DNA from: PALSA-607 sp036510735
GTDB taxonomy: Bacteria > Actinomycetota > Actinomycetes > Acidothermales > Acidothermaceae
Assembly (NCBI GenBank): GCA_036510735.1
Contig: DATCDK010000265.1
Span: forward strand, 1-49,353
Direction of reading: 5' to 3'
DNA length: 49,353 bases
The translations under genes were made by a program, and so were the position numbers. Below the pieces are notes generated by a model. The model did not search any database, had not been told where the DNA came from, and saw nothing but the letters and a program-made list of their open reading frames with translations. Below, in pieces: positions 19,467 through 26,214 of this stretch. The stretch's first letter is position 1, and each line of letters opens with the position of its first letter.

Positions 19467-20348
19467 CTAAGCAGGCTCGGCGACGCGCAGCTTTCGACGT
19501 CCCAACCAATTGACGGCGGCGAACACGAGCAGCACCAATCCGGCTGCCGCAACGCAGTCGAGCCAGAAGTGGTTCGCCGTCGCGACAACGGCATAGACGG
19601 TCAGTACCGGTTGCGCGAGGACTAGCCAGCGCCAGCGGCTGGTGCTTGTCGAGATGACGGCCATCGCGATCGCGATCGCCCAGCCGACATGGATCGACGG
19701 CATCGACGACAGCTGACCGGTCAGCCCTTGGCCGAGGTGCGTGTACGCCGACTCGTGGTAGCGCGCAGCGGTGTCGACGAAACCGAACTGCGGGAGCAGC
19801 CGCGGTGGGGCGACGGCGATCAACTGGATCAGCAACGAGACGCCGGTGAACACCGCGATGATGTTGCGCCACTGGCGGTACTGCTCGCGGTGCCAGATGA
19901 ACATCCACGGTAGAAAAATGACGAGGCTGCCGAAGTGCGCGATCAGGTAGTAGACGTTGACGATGCGCACGAGGTCGGGATGCGCGAGTAGTCCTGACTG
20001 CACGCTGACCTCGCTGGGCAGCCGCAGCGTTTGCTCGAGGTGCCAGATCCATCGGCCGCGGGCGAAGGCAGCAGCGGTGTCACCGAGTGAGACCGCACTC
20101 GCGAGCTTCCACAAGAGCAGCAGCCCGAGGACGACGCCGATCTCGAGAACGGCGGTGAGGCCCTTGCCAAGTAGCGGCGGCGCCGGCTCGGCAGGTCGCA
20201 GCCGGGCCGGTGACAGATCGACGGCGGCTCGCTGCCCACGCAGCAGCGACGTGAAGCTCACCCCGCAGCCATCGCACAGGTCGGCTTCCACCGGGTTGCC
20301 CTGCCGGCAGGCGGGACATACCCAGCGCTGGGTCGTCGCAGCCGTCAT
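19467..20348 (-). CDS. PAP2-family phosphatase with N-terminal zinc ribbon
   Basis: The 293-residue protein opens with a zinc ribbon, Cys11-x2-Cys14 ... Cys25-x2-Cys28, followed by a soluble linker and about six membrane helices. The PAP2 signature is partly visible: SSMPSIHVGWA holds the PSxH block and NHFWLD the H-x3-D block. This matches the PAP2_3 subgroup, which acts on lipid phosphates or transfers phospho-headgroups (for example inositol-phosphate transfer to lipids). It is predicted to be in the plasma membrane, with the ribbon in the cytoplasm. The PAP2 core is clear, while substrate and role of the zinc ribbon are not. The gene stands alone, convergent with the upstream pair and divergent from manA 94 bp away. 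Confidence 0.85.
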   Translation of the reverse strand: MTAATTQRWVCPACRQGNPVEADLCDGCGVSFTSLLRGQRAAVDLSPARLRPAEPAPPLLGKGLTAVLEIGVVLGLLLLWKLASAVSLGDTAAAFARGRWIWHLEQTLRLPSEVSVQSGLLAHPDLVRIVNVYYLIAHFGSLVIFLPWMFIWHREQYRQWRNIIAVFTGVSLLIQLIAVAPPRLLPQFGFVDTAARYHESAYTHLGQGLTGQLSSMPSIHVGWAIAIAMAVISTSTSRWRWLVLAQPVLTVYAVVATANHFWLDCVAAAGLVLLVFAAVNWLGRRKLRVAEPA

Positions 20349-20429
20349 GTGTTCACCATCGAACAGCCGCCCCCGGCACTAAAGCGCTGCAGCCGCGTCG
20401 GCGCCGCGGCCGCCTGGACGGGCGCCGAA

Positions 20430-20435
20430 TAGGCT
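20430..20435 (+). promoter_or_regulatory. Leaderless -10 box for manA
   Basis: TAGGCT stands 7 nt before the manA ATG, matching the actinobacterial TANNNT element at the distance that puts the transcription start at the start codon. No Shine-Dalgarno sequence is present. A -35 element was not evident. Confidence 0.5.
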
Positions 20436-20442
20436 CGCAGGC

Positions 20443-21669
20443 ATGACGGTCCGGCGCATGGTGAACCCAGTGATGACCTACGCTTGGGGCTCCCGCGACG
20501 CCATCGCGAACCTTCAGGGGCGCCCGGCCACCGGCGTTGCGGAGGCGGAGTTGTGGATGGGCGCCCACCCGCAGGCGCCGTCGGAGCTGGAAGACGGCTC
20601 GGATAGGCACGGCCTCGGAGACGGCTCGAGTAGGCACGGCCTCGGAGACGGCTCGAATAGGCAGAGCCTCGACGCCGTGATCGCGGCCGACCCGCTCGGC
20701 GTCCTTGGCGCGCTTTGTTTCGAGCGGTTCGGACCGCGGCTGCCGTTCCTGCTCAAGGTGCTCGCGGCCGAGCATCCGCTGTCGTTGCAGGTCCACCCCG
20801 ACGACGAGCAGGCTCGGCGCGGCTTTGCGGCCGAAGAGGCCGCCGGTATCGATCGGCTTGCAGCTGACCGCAATTACCGCGATCCGTTCGGCAAGCCCGA
20901 ACTGCTCGTCGCACTGACAGATTTCCATGTACTGCAAGGGTTTCGGCCGGCTGAGGAGGCCGCCGCGACTCTGTCGGCGTTGCACGCCGACGGTCTCTCT
21001 CCGTTGATCGACGCACTTCAAGGCGGGACGCCGACGGGCGAGGTTTTCCTTCGGCTGATCGAGTGGCCGGCAGGCGACCGCGCCCGGGTCGTCTCGGAAG
21101 TGGCCGCCGCGTGTAGCACTTTCGCGGCCGGTGGCGTGGGCCCGTGGATCGCCGGGCTGGCCGCGAACTATCCCAGCGATCCGGGCGTCATCGGTGTGCT
21201 GCTGCTGAACTACCTGACGTTGCACCCGCTAGAGGGTCTGTATGTTCGACCGGGACAGATCCACGCGTATCTGCACGGCACCGGCATCGAGGTACTCGGA
21301 GGGTCAGACAACGTGATACGAGGCGGTCTGACCCCCAAGCACGTGTCGGCCGTGGAGTTGCGCGCGATCCTGAGCGTCGATGCCGCGCCGCCAGCCCTGG
21401 TCGCGCCGGTCGTATCGACCGAGGGCGGCCAGACGTGGCCGACACCGCAGCCGGAGTTCGAGGTGCGCCGGCAGCAGATCACTGCGATGGAACGTCTCGC
21501 GCCTGGTGGCCCTGCCGTGCTGCTGTGTTTGGAGGGCGAGCTCGAGATCGGCGACCGCGACGGCAGCGTGGCCCTTGGTCCTGGTGAGTCGGCCTTCGCA
21601 TTCGCAGGCGCCGACCTTGCCGTCGCCGGCAGCGGTGTGTTGGTCCGTGCACGCCCTGGGACCGGCTGA
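20443..21669 (+). CDS. manA: Mannose-6-phosphate isomerase, class I
   Basis: The 408-residue product matches type I phosphomannose isomerase. It shows ELWMGAHPQAPS, LLKVLAAEHPLSLQVHPDD (zinc-ligand QVH), the substrate-site helix YVRPGQIHAYLHGTGIEVLGG and GLTPKHV. It interconverts mannose 6-phosphate and fructose 6-phosphate in the cytoplasm, feeding GDP-mannose for glycolipids and glycoproteins. An unusual insertion at residues ~51-77 (DGSDRHGLG and variants, three copies) follows the first conserved block and comes from an in-frame 27-bp tandem repeat. Since each unit is nine codons, copy-number change would lengthen the loop without shifting the frame. Transcription may be leaderless. Signal peptidase I follows 30 bp later. 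Confidence 0.93.
   Translation: MTVRRMVNPVMTYAWGSRDAIANLQGRPATGVAEAELWMGAHPQAPSELEDGSDRHGLGDGSSRHGLGDGSNRQSLDAVIAADPLGVLGALCFERFGPRLPFLLKVLAAEHPLSLQVHPDDEQARRGFAAEEAAGIDRLAADRNYRDPFGKPELLVALTDFHVLQGFRPAEEAAATLSALHADGLSPLIDALQGGTPTGEVFLRLIEWPAGDRARVVSEVAAACSTFAAGGVGPWIAGLAANYPSDPGVIGVLLLNYLTLHPLEGLYVRPGQIHAYLHGTGIEVLGGSDNVIRGGLTPKHVSAVELRAILSVDAAPPALVAPVVSTEGGQTWPTPQPEFEVRRQQITAMERLAPGGPAVLLCLEGELEIGDRDGSVALGPGESAFAFAGADLAVAGSGVLVRARPGTG
20593..20673 (+). repeat. 27-bp x3 in-frame tandem repeat inside manA
   Basis: Three units start at 20593, 20620 and 20647, each opening GACGGCTCG. The first two differ by about two bases and the third is more diverged at its end. Each encodes a nine-residue DGS-x-RHGLG-type unit. 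The unit is unlike typical ManA sequence, so it is a recent insertion or expansion. Confidence 0.9.
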
Positions 21670-21699
21670 CGTGCGCACCGTCTGCAGCCGCGAAATAGC

Positions 21700-22293
21700 G
21701 TGGTGACCGAGGAGTCAGTGCCGACGAGTGAGTCGGCGCCGAAGAAGGTTCGTTGGGCACGCGAATGGATCATCCTCATCGTATTGACCGTCGTCGGCAC
21801 ATTTGTGCTTCGCACATACGTCGTGCAGTCCTATCGGATTCCGTCCGGGTCGATGGAGAAGACGCTGCACGGCTGCACGCCGGGCTGCAATGACGACCGC
21901 GTCCTCGTCGACAAGCTTTCCTACAAACTGCACGGAATCCATCGCCGCGACGTCGTCGTATTCAAGGCCACCGGCAACTGGATCGCTGTCGTCGGCGGTC
22001 CCGAAGACATCATCAAGCGGGTCATTGGATTGCCCGGCGACACCGTGCAGTGCTGCGACGCCCAAGGACGCGTCGAGGTCAACGGCGTGCCACAAAACGA
22101 GCCCTACGTCTACCAGAACAACTACTATGTCTTTGGCCCCGTTGTGGTGCCCAAGGGGCAACTATTCGTGATGGGCGACCATCGATCGGAATCCTCAGAC
22201 TCGCGATATAACGGCACAGTTCCCGAAAGCAGCGTGATCGGCCACGCGTTCATCCGGGTCTGGCCGATCACCCGAATACGCACCCTGCACTAG
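21700..22293 (+). CDS. lepB: Signal peptidase I
   Basis: The 197-residue protein has a single N-terminal membrane helix (~22-40) and the S26 catalytic dyad: Ser51 in IPSGSMEKTL and Lys106 in EDIIKRVIGLPGD. The later box GDHRSESSDSR is also present. It cleaves signal peptides of Sec-exported proteins on the outer face of the membrane; this window holds many such substrates. Two consecutive GTG codons (21700, 21703) could start it, and neither has a strong ribosome site. An extra Cys pair (HGCTPGC, near 59-63) and CC (near 119) could form disulfides outside the cell. It lies 30 bp after manA, possibly in one transcript. Confidence 0.92.
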   Translation: MVTEESVPTSESAPKKVRWAREWIILIVLTVVGTFVLRTYVVQSYRIPSGSMEKTLHGCTPGCNDDRVLVDKLSYKLHGIHRRDVVVFKATGNWIAVVGGPEDIIKRVIGLPGDTVQCCDAQGRVEVNGVPQNEPYVYQNNYYVFGPVVVPKGQLFVMGDHRSESSDSRYNGTVPESSVIGHAFIRVWPITRIRTLH

Positions 22294-22317
22294 CTACCCT
22301 TCACGGGTGCTCCGCAC

Positions 22318-23685
22318 TTAGGCGGGCCGGCGCAGGTCCTTCACCGCGTCGAGGATTCCGCGATGGAACGTCGGATACGCATAGATCATCGAACGCAAAC
22401 GTTCAAGCGGAACAGCAGCATGGACGGCGACCACGAGCGCCGAGAGCATCTCGCCCCCCGACGGGCCGACGGTGGTCGCGCCGACAAGAACACCGCGATC
22501 CGCGTCGGCGATCAGCTTGATGAGGCCGTCGTTCCCGGGGCCGTGGATCCAGCCGCGCGCCGTCGAGGGCAGTGCGGCTCGCCCGACCAGGACGTCGATG
22601 CCGGCCGCCGTTGCCTGCGCCTGCGTCATCCCGACGCTGCCGATCTCCGGGTCAGTGAACGTCACCCTTGGCAGTGCGTCGTACTCCGCAGCGGTGACAC
22701 CGTCGATGCCGAGGATGTCGGCGAGCGCGATATCCGCCTGGTACATCGAGACGTGGGTGAACGCGCCCTTGCCCGTCATGTCGCCGATGGCCCAGATGCC
22801 GGGCGCAACTCGCATGCGTGTATCGACGGGGACGGCGTGCGCGGTGATGTCGATGCCGACAGTGTCGAGACCGACGGCGCCGAGGTCGACCTTGCGGCCG
22901 GTCGCGACGAGCAACTGCTCGGCCAGCAACGTGTTGCCGTCGGCGAGGTCGAGGCTGAAGCCGGCGCCGTCGTGTCGGACGGCGGTAGCCGATATCCCAA
23001 CCCGCACGTCGATTCCGTCGTGCGCGAAGACATCGGCGAGCAACGCCCCGGCGTCCGGCTCCTCTAACGAAACCAGCTGCGGCGCTGCCTCGACCACTGT
23101 CACGTGGGAACCGAATCTGGCGAATACCTGAGCCAGCTCGACGCCGATCGCGCCGCCCCCAAGCACGATGAGGGACGCCGGAACTTGGGTCGCCTGGATC
23201 GCCTCGCGGTTGGTCCACAGCGGCGTTCCGGCCAGGCCCGGGATCGGCGGGATCTGCGGGTCGGTGCCGGTGTTCAACACGATTGCGCGGCGGGCTTCGA
23301 ACTCGCGATCACCTACCGCGACCGTCTTCGGACCAGTCAGTCGGCCATGGCCGCGAACGAACCGGCCACCCTTGCCCTCGAACCGATCGACGGCGACCTG
23401 GTCGTTCCAGTCGTCGGTGGCTTCATTCCGGATTCGCGCCGCGACTGGTGCCCAGTCGGCCATGACCCGTGAGTCGCCGGCGAGACCCGGAATCCGCCGG
23501 CCTTCGGCGAGGGCGTTTCCGGCGCGAATCATCATCTTGCTCGGGATGCAGCCAAAGTACGGGCACTCACCGCCCACGAGTCGCTGATCAATGCCGATCA
23601 CGTCGAGGTGCGTCTCGGCCAATCGCTCCGCGAGATCCTCCCCGCCAGGGCCCATCCCGATGACGACGACGTCCACCTGCTCCAC
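22318..23685 (-). CDS. FAD-dependent pyridine nucleotide oxidoreductase lacking the His-Glu base
   Basis: The 455-residue protein is of the dihydrolipoamide dehydrogenase/mercuric reductase fold. It has an N-terminal FAD dinucleotide motif (VVVIGMGPGG), redox-active Cys41-x4-Cys46 in GGECPYFGC, an NAD(P)-binding GGGAIGVELAQ and a second FAD motif WAIGDMTG. The C-terminal active-site box, normally HxHPTxxE, reads YAYPTFHRG, so the catalytic His and Glu are replaced. A classical disulfide-reductase reaction is therefore doubtful; a quinone or other acceptor is more likely. The GTG at 23685 is chosen because GGAGG precedes it by 4 nt; the open frame continues 36 codons upstream without family similarity. 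It is cytoplasmic and appears to stand alone. Confidence 0.9.
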   Translation of the reverse strand: MEQVDVVVIGMGPGGEDLAERLAETHLDVIGIDQRLVGGECPYFGCIPSKMMIRAGNALAEGRRIPGLAGDSRVMADWAPVAARIRNEATDDWNDQVAVDRFEGKGGRFVRGHGRLTGPKTVAVGDREFEARRAIVLNTGTDPQIPPIPGLAGTPLWTNREAIQATQVPASLIVLGGGAIGVELAQVFARFGSHVTVVEAAPQLVSLEEPDAGALLADVFAHDGIDVRVGISATAVRHDGAGFSLDLADGNTLLAEQLLVATGRKVDLGAVGLDTVGIDITAHAVPVDTRMRVAPGIWAIGDMTGKGAFTHVSMYQADIALADILGIDGVTAAEYDALPRVTFTDPEIGSVGMTQAQATAAGIDVLVGRAALPSTARGWIHGPGNDGLIKLIADADRGVLVGATTVGPSGGEMLSALVVAVHAAVPLERLRSMIYAYPTFHRGILDAVKDLRRPA

Positions 23686-23751
23686 GAGGCCTCCAAGTGA
23701 TCGAGTCGGTGCCTCGATTCTGGTGCCTCGGGAGCGCGCCCACCTCTTCGA

Positions 23752-23908
23752 CTCCTCACAAATCCAAGATTTGGGGGCGGGCCACGGTCCCACTCCTCAC
23801 AAATTCACGCTTCTGAGCCGGGCCACGGCCCCGCTCCTCACAGATTCAGGTTTTTGAGGCGCTGGGAGCTGAATCTGTGAGGAGGGCGGGTGGATGTGTG
23901 AGGAGTCG
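23752..23908. repeat. 41-bp tandem repeat x3 plus inverted copies (CTCCTCACARATYCA element)
   Basis: The 15-nt core CTCCTCACARATYCA occurs in direct orientation at 23752, 23793 and 23834, exactly 41 bp apart; the first two units also share GGGCCACGG. Inverted copies follow at 23869-23884 (an exact 16-bp match to the third copy, forming a large hairpin) and near 23891-23905 (14 of 15 bases). The array runs through the 3' end of the rhodanese gene on the minus strand. It looks like a REP-type palindromic element cluster. Confidence 0.85.
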
Positions 23909-24347
23909 GGGGCGAAAGCGCGCTAGGTCGTTGGGAGGCCTGCGGCCTCCACTTCACCGGGAGGCCTGCGGCCTCCCATGCACGGAAGCCGCCGTCGAGG
24001 TCGGTGGCTCCGGCAATGCCGAGGTCGAGCAGGCTCGCTGCGGCCAGGCTCGAGGTGTAGCCCTCTGAACACACGACGATGACGCGCAATGAGTAGCTCG
24101 CGATGGGCAGCCGGTGGTCGCTGCGCGGGTCGAGCCGCCACTCCAGCACGTTGCGCTCGATGACGATCGCGCCCGGGATCTCCCCTTCGGCTTGACGTTG
24201 TGCGGCGGGCCGGATGTCGACGAGTACTGCACCGCTGCTGACTTCGGCGTAGGCCTCTGCCGGTGTGACGCGATCCAAGCGCGCGCGGGCAGCCTCCAGG
24301 ATCTGAGCGATGCCCAGTGTCCCGGGCGGCGCGATTGTCGTCGTCAC
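23838..24347 (-). CDS. Rhodanese-domain protein with repeat-derived C-terminal tail
   Basis: Of 169 residues, about the first 128 form a rhodanese domain: AEAYAEVSSGAVLVDIRP, catalytic loop VVCSEGYTS with the active-site Cys, and DLDGGFRAWEAAGLPV at its end. Rhodaneses move sulfane sulfur from thiosulfate or persulfides to acceptors in the cytoplasm. The remaining ~40 residues (KWRPQASQ ... RLKNLNL) are not rhodanese-like. They are encoded by a shifted copy of the preceding palindrome and by the 41-bp repeat cluster, so the original stop seems lost. The start is a GTG with AGGGAGAG ~9 nt upstream. It is divergent from cysteine dioxygenase, which fits a sulfur-handling pair. Confidence 0.85.
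   Translation of the reverse strand: MTTTIAPPGTLGIAQILEAARARLDRVTPAEAYAEVSSGAVLVDIRPAAQRQAEGEIPGAIVIERNVLEWRLDPRSDHRLPIASYSLRVIVVCSEGYTSSLAAASLLDLGIAGATDLDGGFRAWEAAGLPVKWRPQASQRPSALSPPTPHTSTRPPHRFSSQRLKNLNL
23933..23977. repeat. Duplicated palindrome at the rhodanese domain end
   Basis: A palindrome around GGAGGCC-TGC-GGCCTCC occurs twice, offset by 26 bp; the second copy has a perfect 8-bp stem. The copy nearest the domain encodes EAAGLP, and the other, in a different frame because 26 is not a multiple of 3, encodes RPQAS in the tail. Confidence 0.8.
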
Positions 24348-24448
24348 AGCGTTCGATCTCTCCCTCGACGGGCTCTGGTGGCCCGCTATCTGGTTTGGCT
24401 ATGGGAATAGTAGACATAACCACGCGCTGGTTGCTACCGTCGTCTGTT

Positions 24449-24562
24449 ATGGCCGTCGCCTTGACCCGTGGAGCACGTCTTCACGCCCGCGTGCATCTGG
24501 ACCTGGTCCGGCACGCAAGCGCGCTGTGTCGCAGCTGCGCACGTCACGGCGCAATGCGCTAG
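24449..24562 (+). CDS. Putative sulfur-gene leader peptide (37 aa)
   Basis: This ATG-started ORF of 37 codons ends RVHLDLVRHASALCR followed by SCARHGAMR. The HLDLVR-x-ASALCR block is the pattern I know from the short 'putative leader peptides' in Streptomyces and relatives, which precede cysteine and sulfur-metabolism genes. It lies 134 bp before cysteine dioxygenase on the same strand, with two Cys codons near its end. A hairpin overlaps its stop codon. I infer that ribosome stalling on the Cys/Arg codons senses Cys supply and controls the downstream gene. Pattern recognition is strong, mechanism inferred. Confidence 0.7.
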   Translation: MAVALTRGARLHARVHLDLVRHASALCRSCARHGAMR

Positions 24563-24584
24563 GCGAGCGACCTCACTGCTCGCC
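24562..24584 (+). promoter_or_regulatory. Attenuator-like hairpin at the leader stop codon
   Basis: GGCGAGC and GCTCGCC form a perfect 7-bp stem with a 9-nt loop, starting at the last base of the leader TAG. A short T run (24625-24629) lies further downstream. Overlap with the stop codon means a ribosome position could decide whether it folds. Confidence 0.5.
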
Positions 24585-24696
24585 AGCCCTCGCCGTCCCC
24601 TCGATTTTCTGTTACTAATCCCCGTTTTTCGCGCCCCGACGCTGCGGTTCGCGGCTTGTGAGTGCGCGCTCGCAACACATCCTTGGAGAGATCCCG

Positions 24697-25263
24697 ATGA
24701 CCACCCTGTCGACGTTTACCCCCGCTCGCGTGCTAGCCGAAACGGTCCCCGTGTCCACGAGCACGACGGCCGCGATGCTGCGCTGGGCGGCAGTCTTCGC
24801 AGCGACCGCTGACCTGTCCGAGCTGCTGCCGGTCACCAACGAACGCAGCTGGATTCCGCTGTCGAATCCGGCCGGATGGGACGCGTGGCTGATCGCGTGG
24901 CCCGCGGGCTCGGACACCGGCTGGCATGACCACCAGGGGGCCGCCGGCGTCTTCTATGTCGCGCGTGGTGTGCTAACCGAATTCTCGCTGGCGGGTGGGC
25001 GATCGGCTGCGGTGAGCGGCGCCGGCGAGCCCGTTGCAGTTGCCGCGCCCATTGCGAACTGGACCGACGTCCGCACCCGTCGCGTCGAGGCCGGTAGAGG
25101 TCGCGGGCTCGGCACTAACCACGTACATCACGTAGTGAACGAGTACGAGCAGCCCGCGTACTCGGTGCATGCCTATTCACCACGTCTGTACGGGATGACG
25201 CGCTACACCTGGCGCGACGACACACTCGTGCTCACGGGTCTTGAGGCTGATACCGCGCCCTGA
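24697..25263 (+). CDS. Cysteine dioxygenase family cupin
   Basis: The 188-residue cupin contains WHDHQGAAGVFYV (first metal-ligand His pair) and NHVHHVVNEYEQPAYSVHAYSP (third His and conserved Tyr region), matching bacterial cysteine dioxygenases. These iron enzymes oxidise cysteine to cysteine sulfinate in the cytoplasm; a related thiol substrate cannot be excluded. The ATG at 24697 is chosen because GGAGAG lies 6 nt before it; the frame extends 13 codons upstream without support. Its 5' region carries the leader peptide and hairpin, so regulation by cysteine availability is likely. The divergent rhodanese is a logical partner in sulfur disposal. Confidence 0.88.
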   Translation: MTTLSTFTPARVLAETVPVSTSTTAAMLRWAAVFAATADLSELLPVTNERSWIPLSNPAGWDAWLIAWPAGSDTGWHDHQGAAGVFYVARGVLTEFSLAGGRSAAVSGAGEPVAVAAPIANWTDVRTRRVEAGRGRGLGTNHVHHVVNEYEQPAYSVHAYSPRLYGMTRYTWRDDTLVLTGLEADTAP

Positions 25264-25413
25264 CGCGAACGTCGGCGCAGACGTGACTTGGTTCACAGCG
25301 GAAACGCAGCGGGGGATTGAACTCTTGTTTGCTGGCATTCGTCGCTCTAGGCAGAGGCGCGTAGGTCCGGAACGCTTGCGGATGGGCGCCTTCCTACGCT
25401 GCCAGGAGGCCCG

Positions 25414-25869
25414 ATGAATCCCGCAACAACCGACTCCCCCGCCACCGACTCGCCTGTGATGCTCTCCCGCAGGACGGTTCTAGTCGCCGGGATCGCGGTT
25501 GCGGGAACGGCCGGGCTAGCCGCAGTGGCGGGCTGTTCGGCGAAATCGAGCGCCGCGGCAACGCCAAGCTCGACCGGACCTGACGTGCTTGCGACCGTGG
25601 CGAGCATCCCGGTCGGCAACGCCGTGAGCGCGACCCTCGATGGCAAGCCAATCCTGATCTCGCAGCCGACGGCCGGGAACATCGTCGCGTTCACTGCGAT
25701 CTGCACGCACCAGGGCTGCACGGTGGCGCCGGCCGGCAAGGAGTTCCAGTGCCCCTGCCACGGTTCGGTGTACAACGCGGCCACCGGCGCGGTGATCCAG
25801 GGTCCGGCACCGCGGCCGCTCGCCGCGATCCCGATCAAGGTCGAGGGCGGCAACGTCGTCCCGGCCTGA
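25414..25869 (+). CDS. Tat-exported Rieske [2Fe-2S] lipoprotein
   Basis: The 151-residue protein has a twin-arginine signal (LSRRTVLVAG) ending in a lipobox (AVAGC, Cys41), then a short linker and a minimal Rieske domain. Cluster ligands are Cys97-x-His99 in ICTHQGC and Cys113/His116 in CPCHGS; Cys102 and Cys115 can form the usual disulfide. It should be folded before export and anchored on the outer membrane face. Small Rieske proteins of this type are common in actinobacteria; the electron partner is unknown. AGGAGG stands 5 nt before the ATG. It appears monocistronic, followed by the riboswitch region of the next gene. Confidence 0.92.
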   Translation: MNPATTDSPATDSPVMLSRRTVLVAGIAVAGTAGLAAVAGCSAKSSAAATPSSTGPDVLATVASIPVGNAVSATLDGKPILISQPTAGNIVAFTAICTHQGCTVAPAGKEFQCPCHGSVYNAATGAVIQGPAPRPLAAIPIKVEGGNVVPA

Positions 25870-26045
25870 CCGCCGGCTCGGGGGGTACTCGTACTGGTCG
25901 TAATGGGTACATTCCGGCCTGGTCGAGCCCGAGCGCCTCCTAGCCTGCTCTAGTTCTTCTGGGTGAATCAGGTCCTGAACCGGGACGAACTCCGGCGTTC
26001 GGGTTGTGACCATCTCCCAGCCCGGTTAGGGTTCGAGGCGGCTGA

Positions 26046-26068
26046 GCTACGTCTATTCGTGACGTAGC
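26046..26068 (+). promoter_or_regulatory. Perfect 8-bp hairpin upstream of the riboswitch
   Basis: GCTACGTC and GACGTAGC pair across a 7-nt loop, ending 6 nt before the riboswitch P1 stem. The rest of the 345-bp gap (25870-26045) shows no gene; it should contain the promoter. The hairpin could be an added 5' stem of the leader RNA or an operator. Confidence 0.45.
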
Positions 26069-26074
26069 CGCACC

Positions 26075-26194
26075 ACCGCCGAACCCGCGTGAGCGGGATC
26101 GGGGAACCACAGGTTTGCGATCTTGGGGTGAATCGGCCTTCGGGCCGTAGGGCGCACTTCCCGCCCGAATCCGTCAGCTAACCCGGTAGGCGGT
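26075..26194 (+). promoter_or_regulatory. ydaO/yuaA-type c-di-AMP riboswitch
   Basis: The leader carries the conserved blocks of this class: GAACCCGCG, GGGGAACCACAGG, TTGGGGTGAATCG, then CCCGAATCCGTCAGCTAACC and GGTAGGCGG. ACCGCC (26075-26080) and GGCGGT (26189-26194) close the P1 stem. In actinobacteria this riboswitch typically precedes cell-wall hydrolase genes and lowers their expression when c-di-AMP is high. The NlpC/P60 gene starts 20 nt later, so control of that gene is expected. Confidence 0.92.
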
Positions 26195-26214
26195 CGAGGG
26201 AGAAGGGCTCCGCT

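Noticed and set aside
23752..23908. Possible CRISPR array
   Set aside because: Three units at 41-bp spacing share sequence throughout, with no unique spacers, and inverted copies follow; this is a tandem/palindromic repeat, and no cas genes are near.
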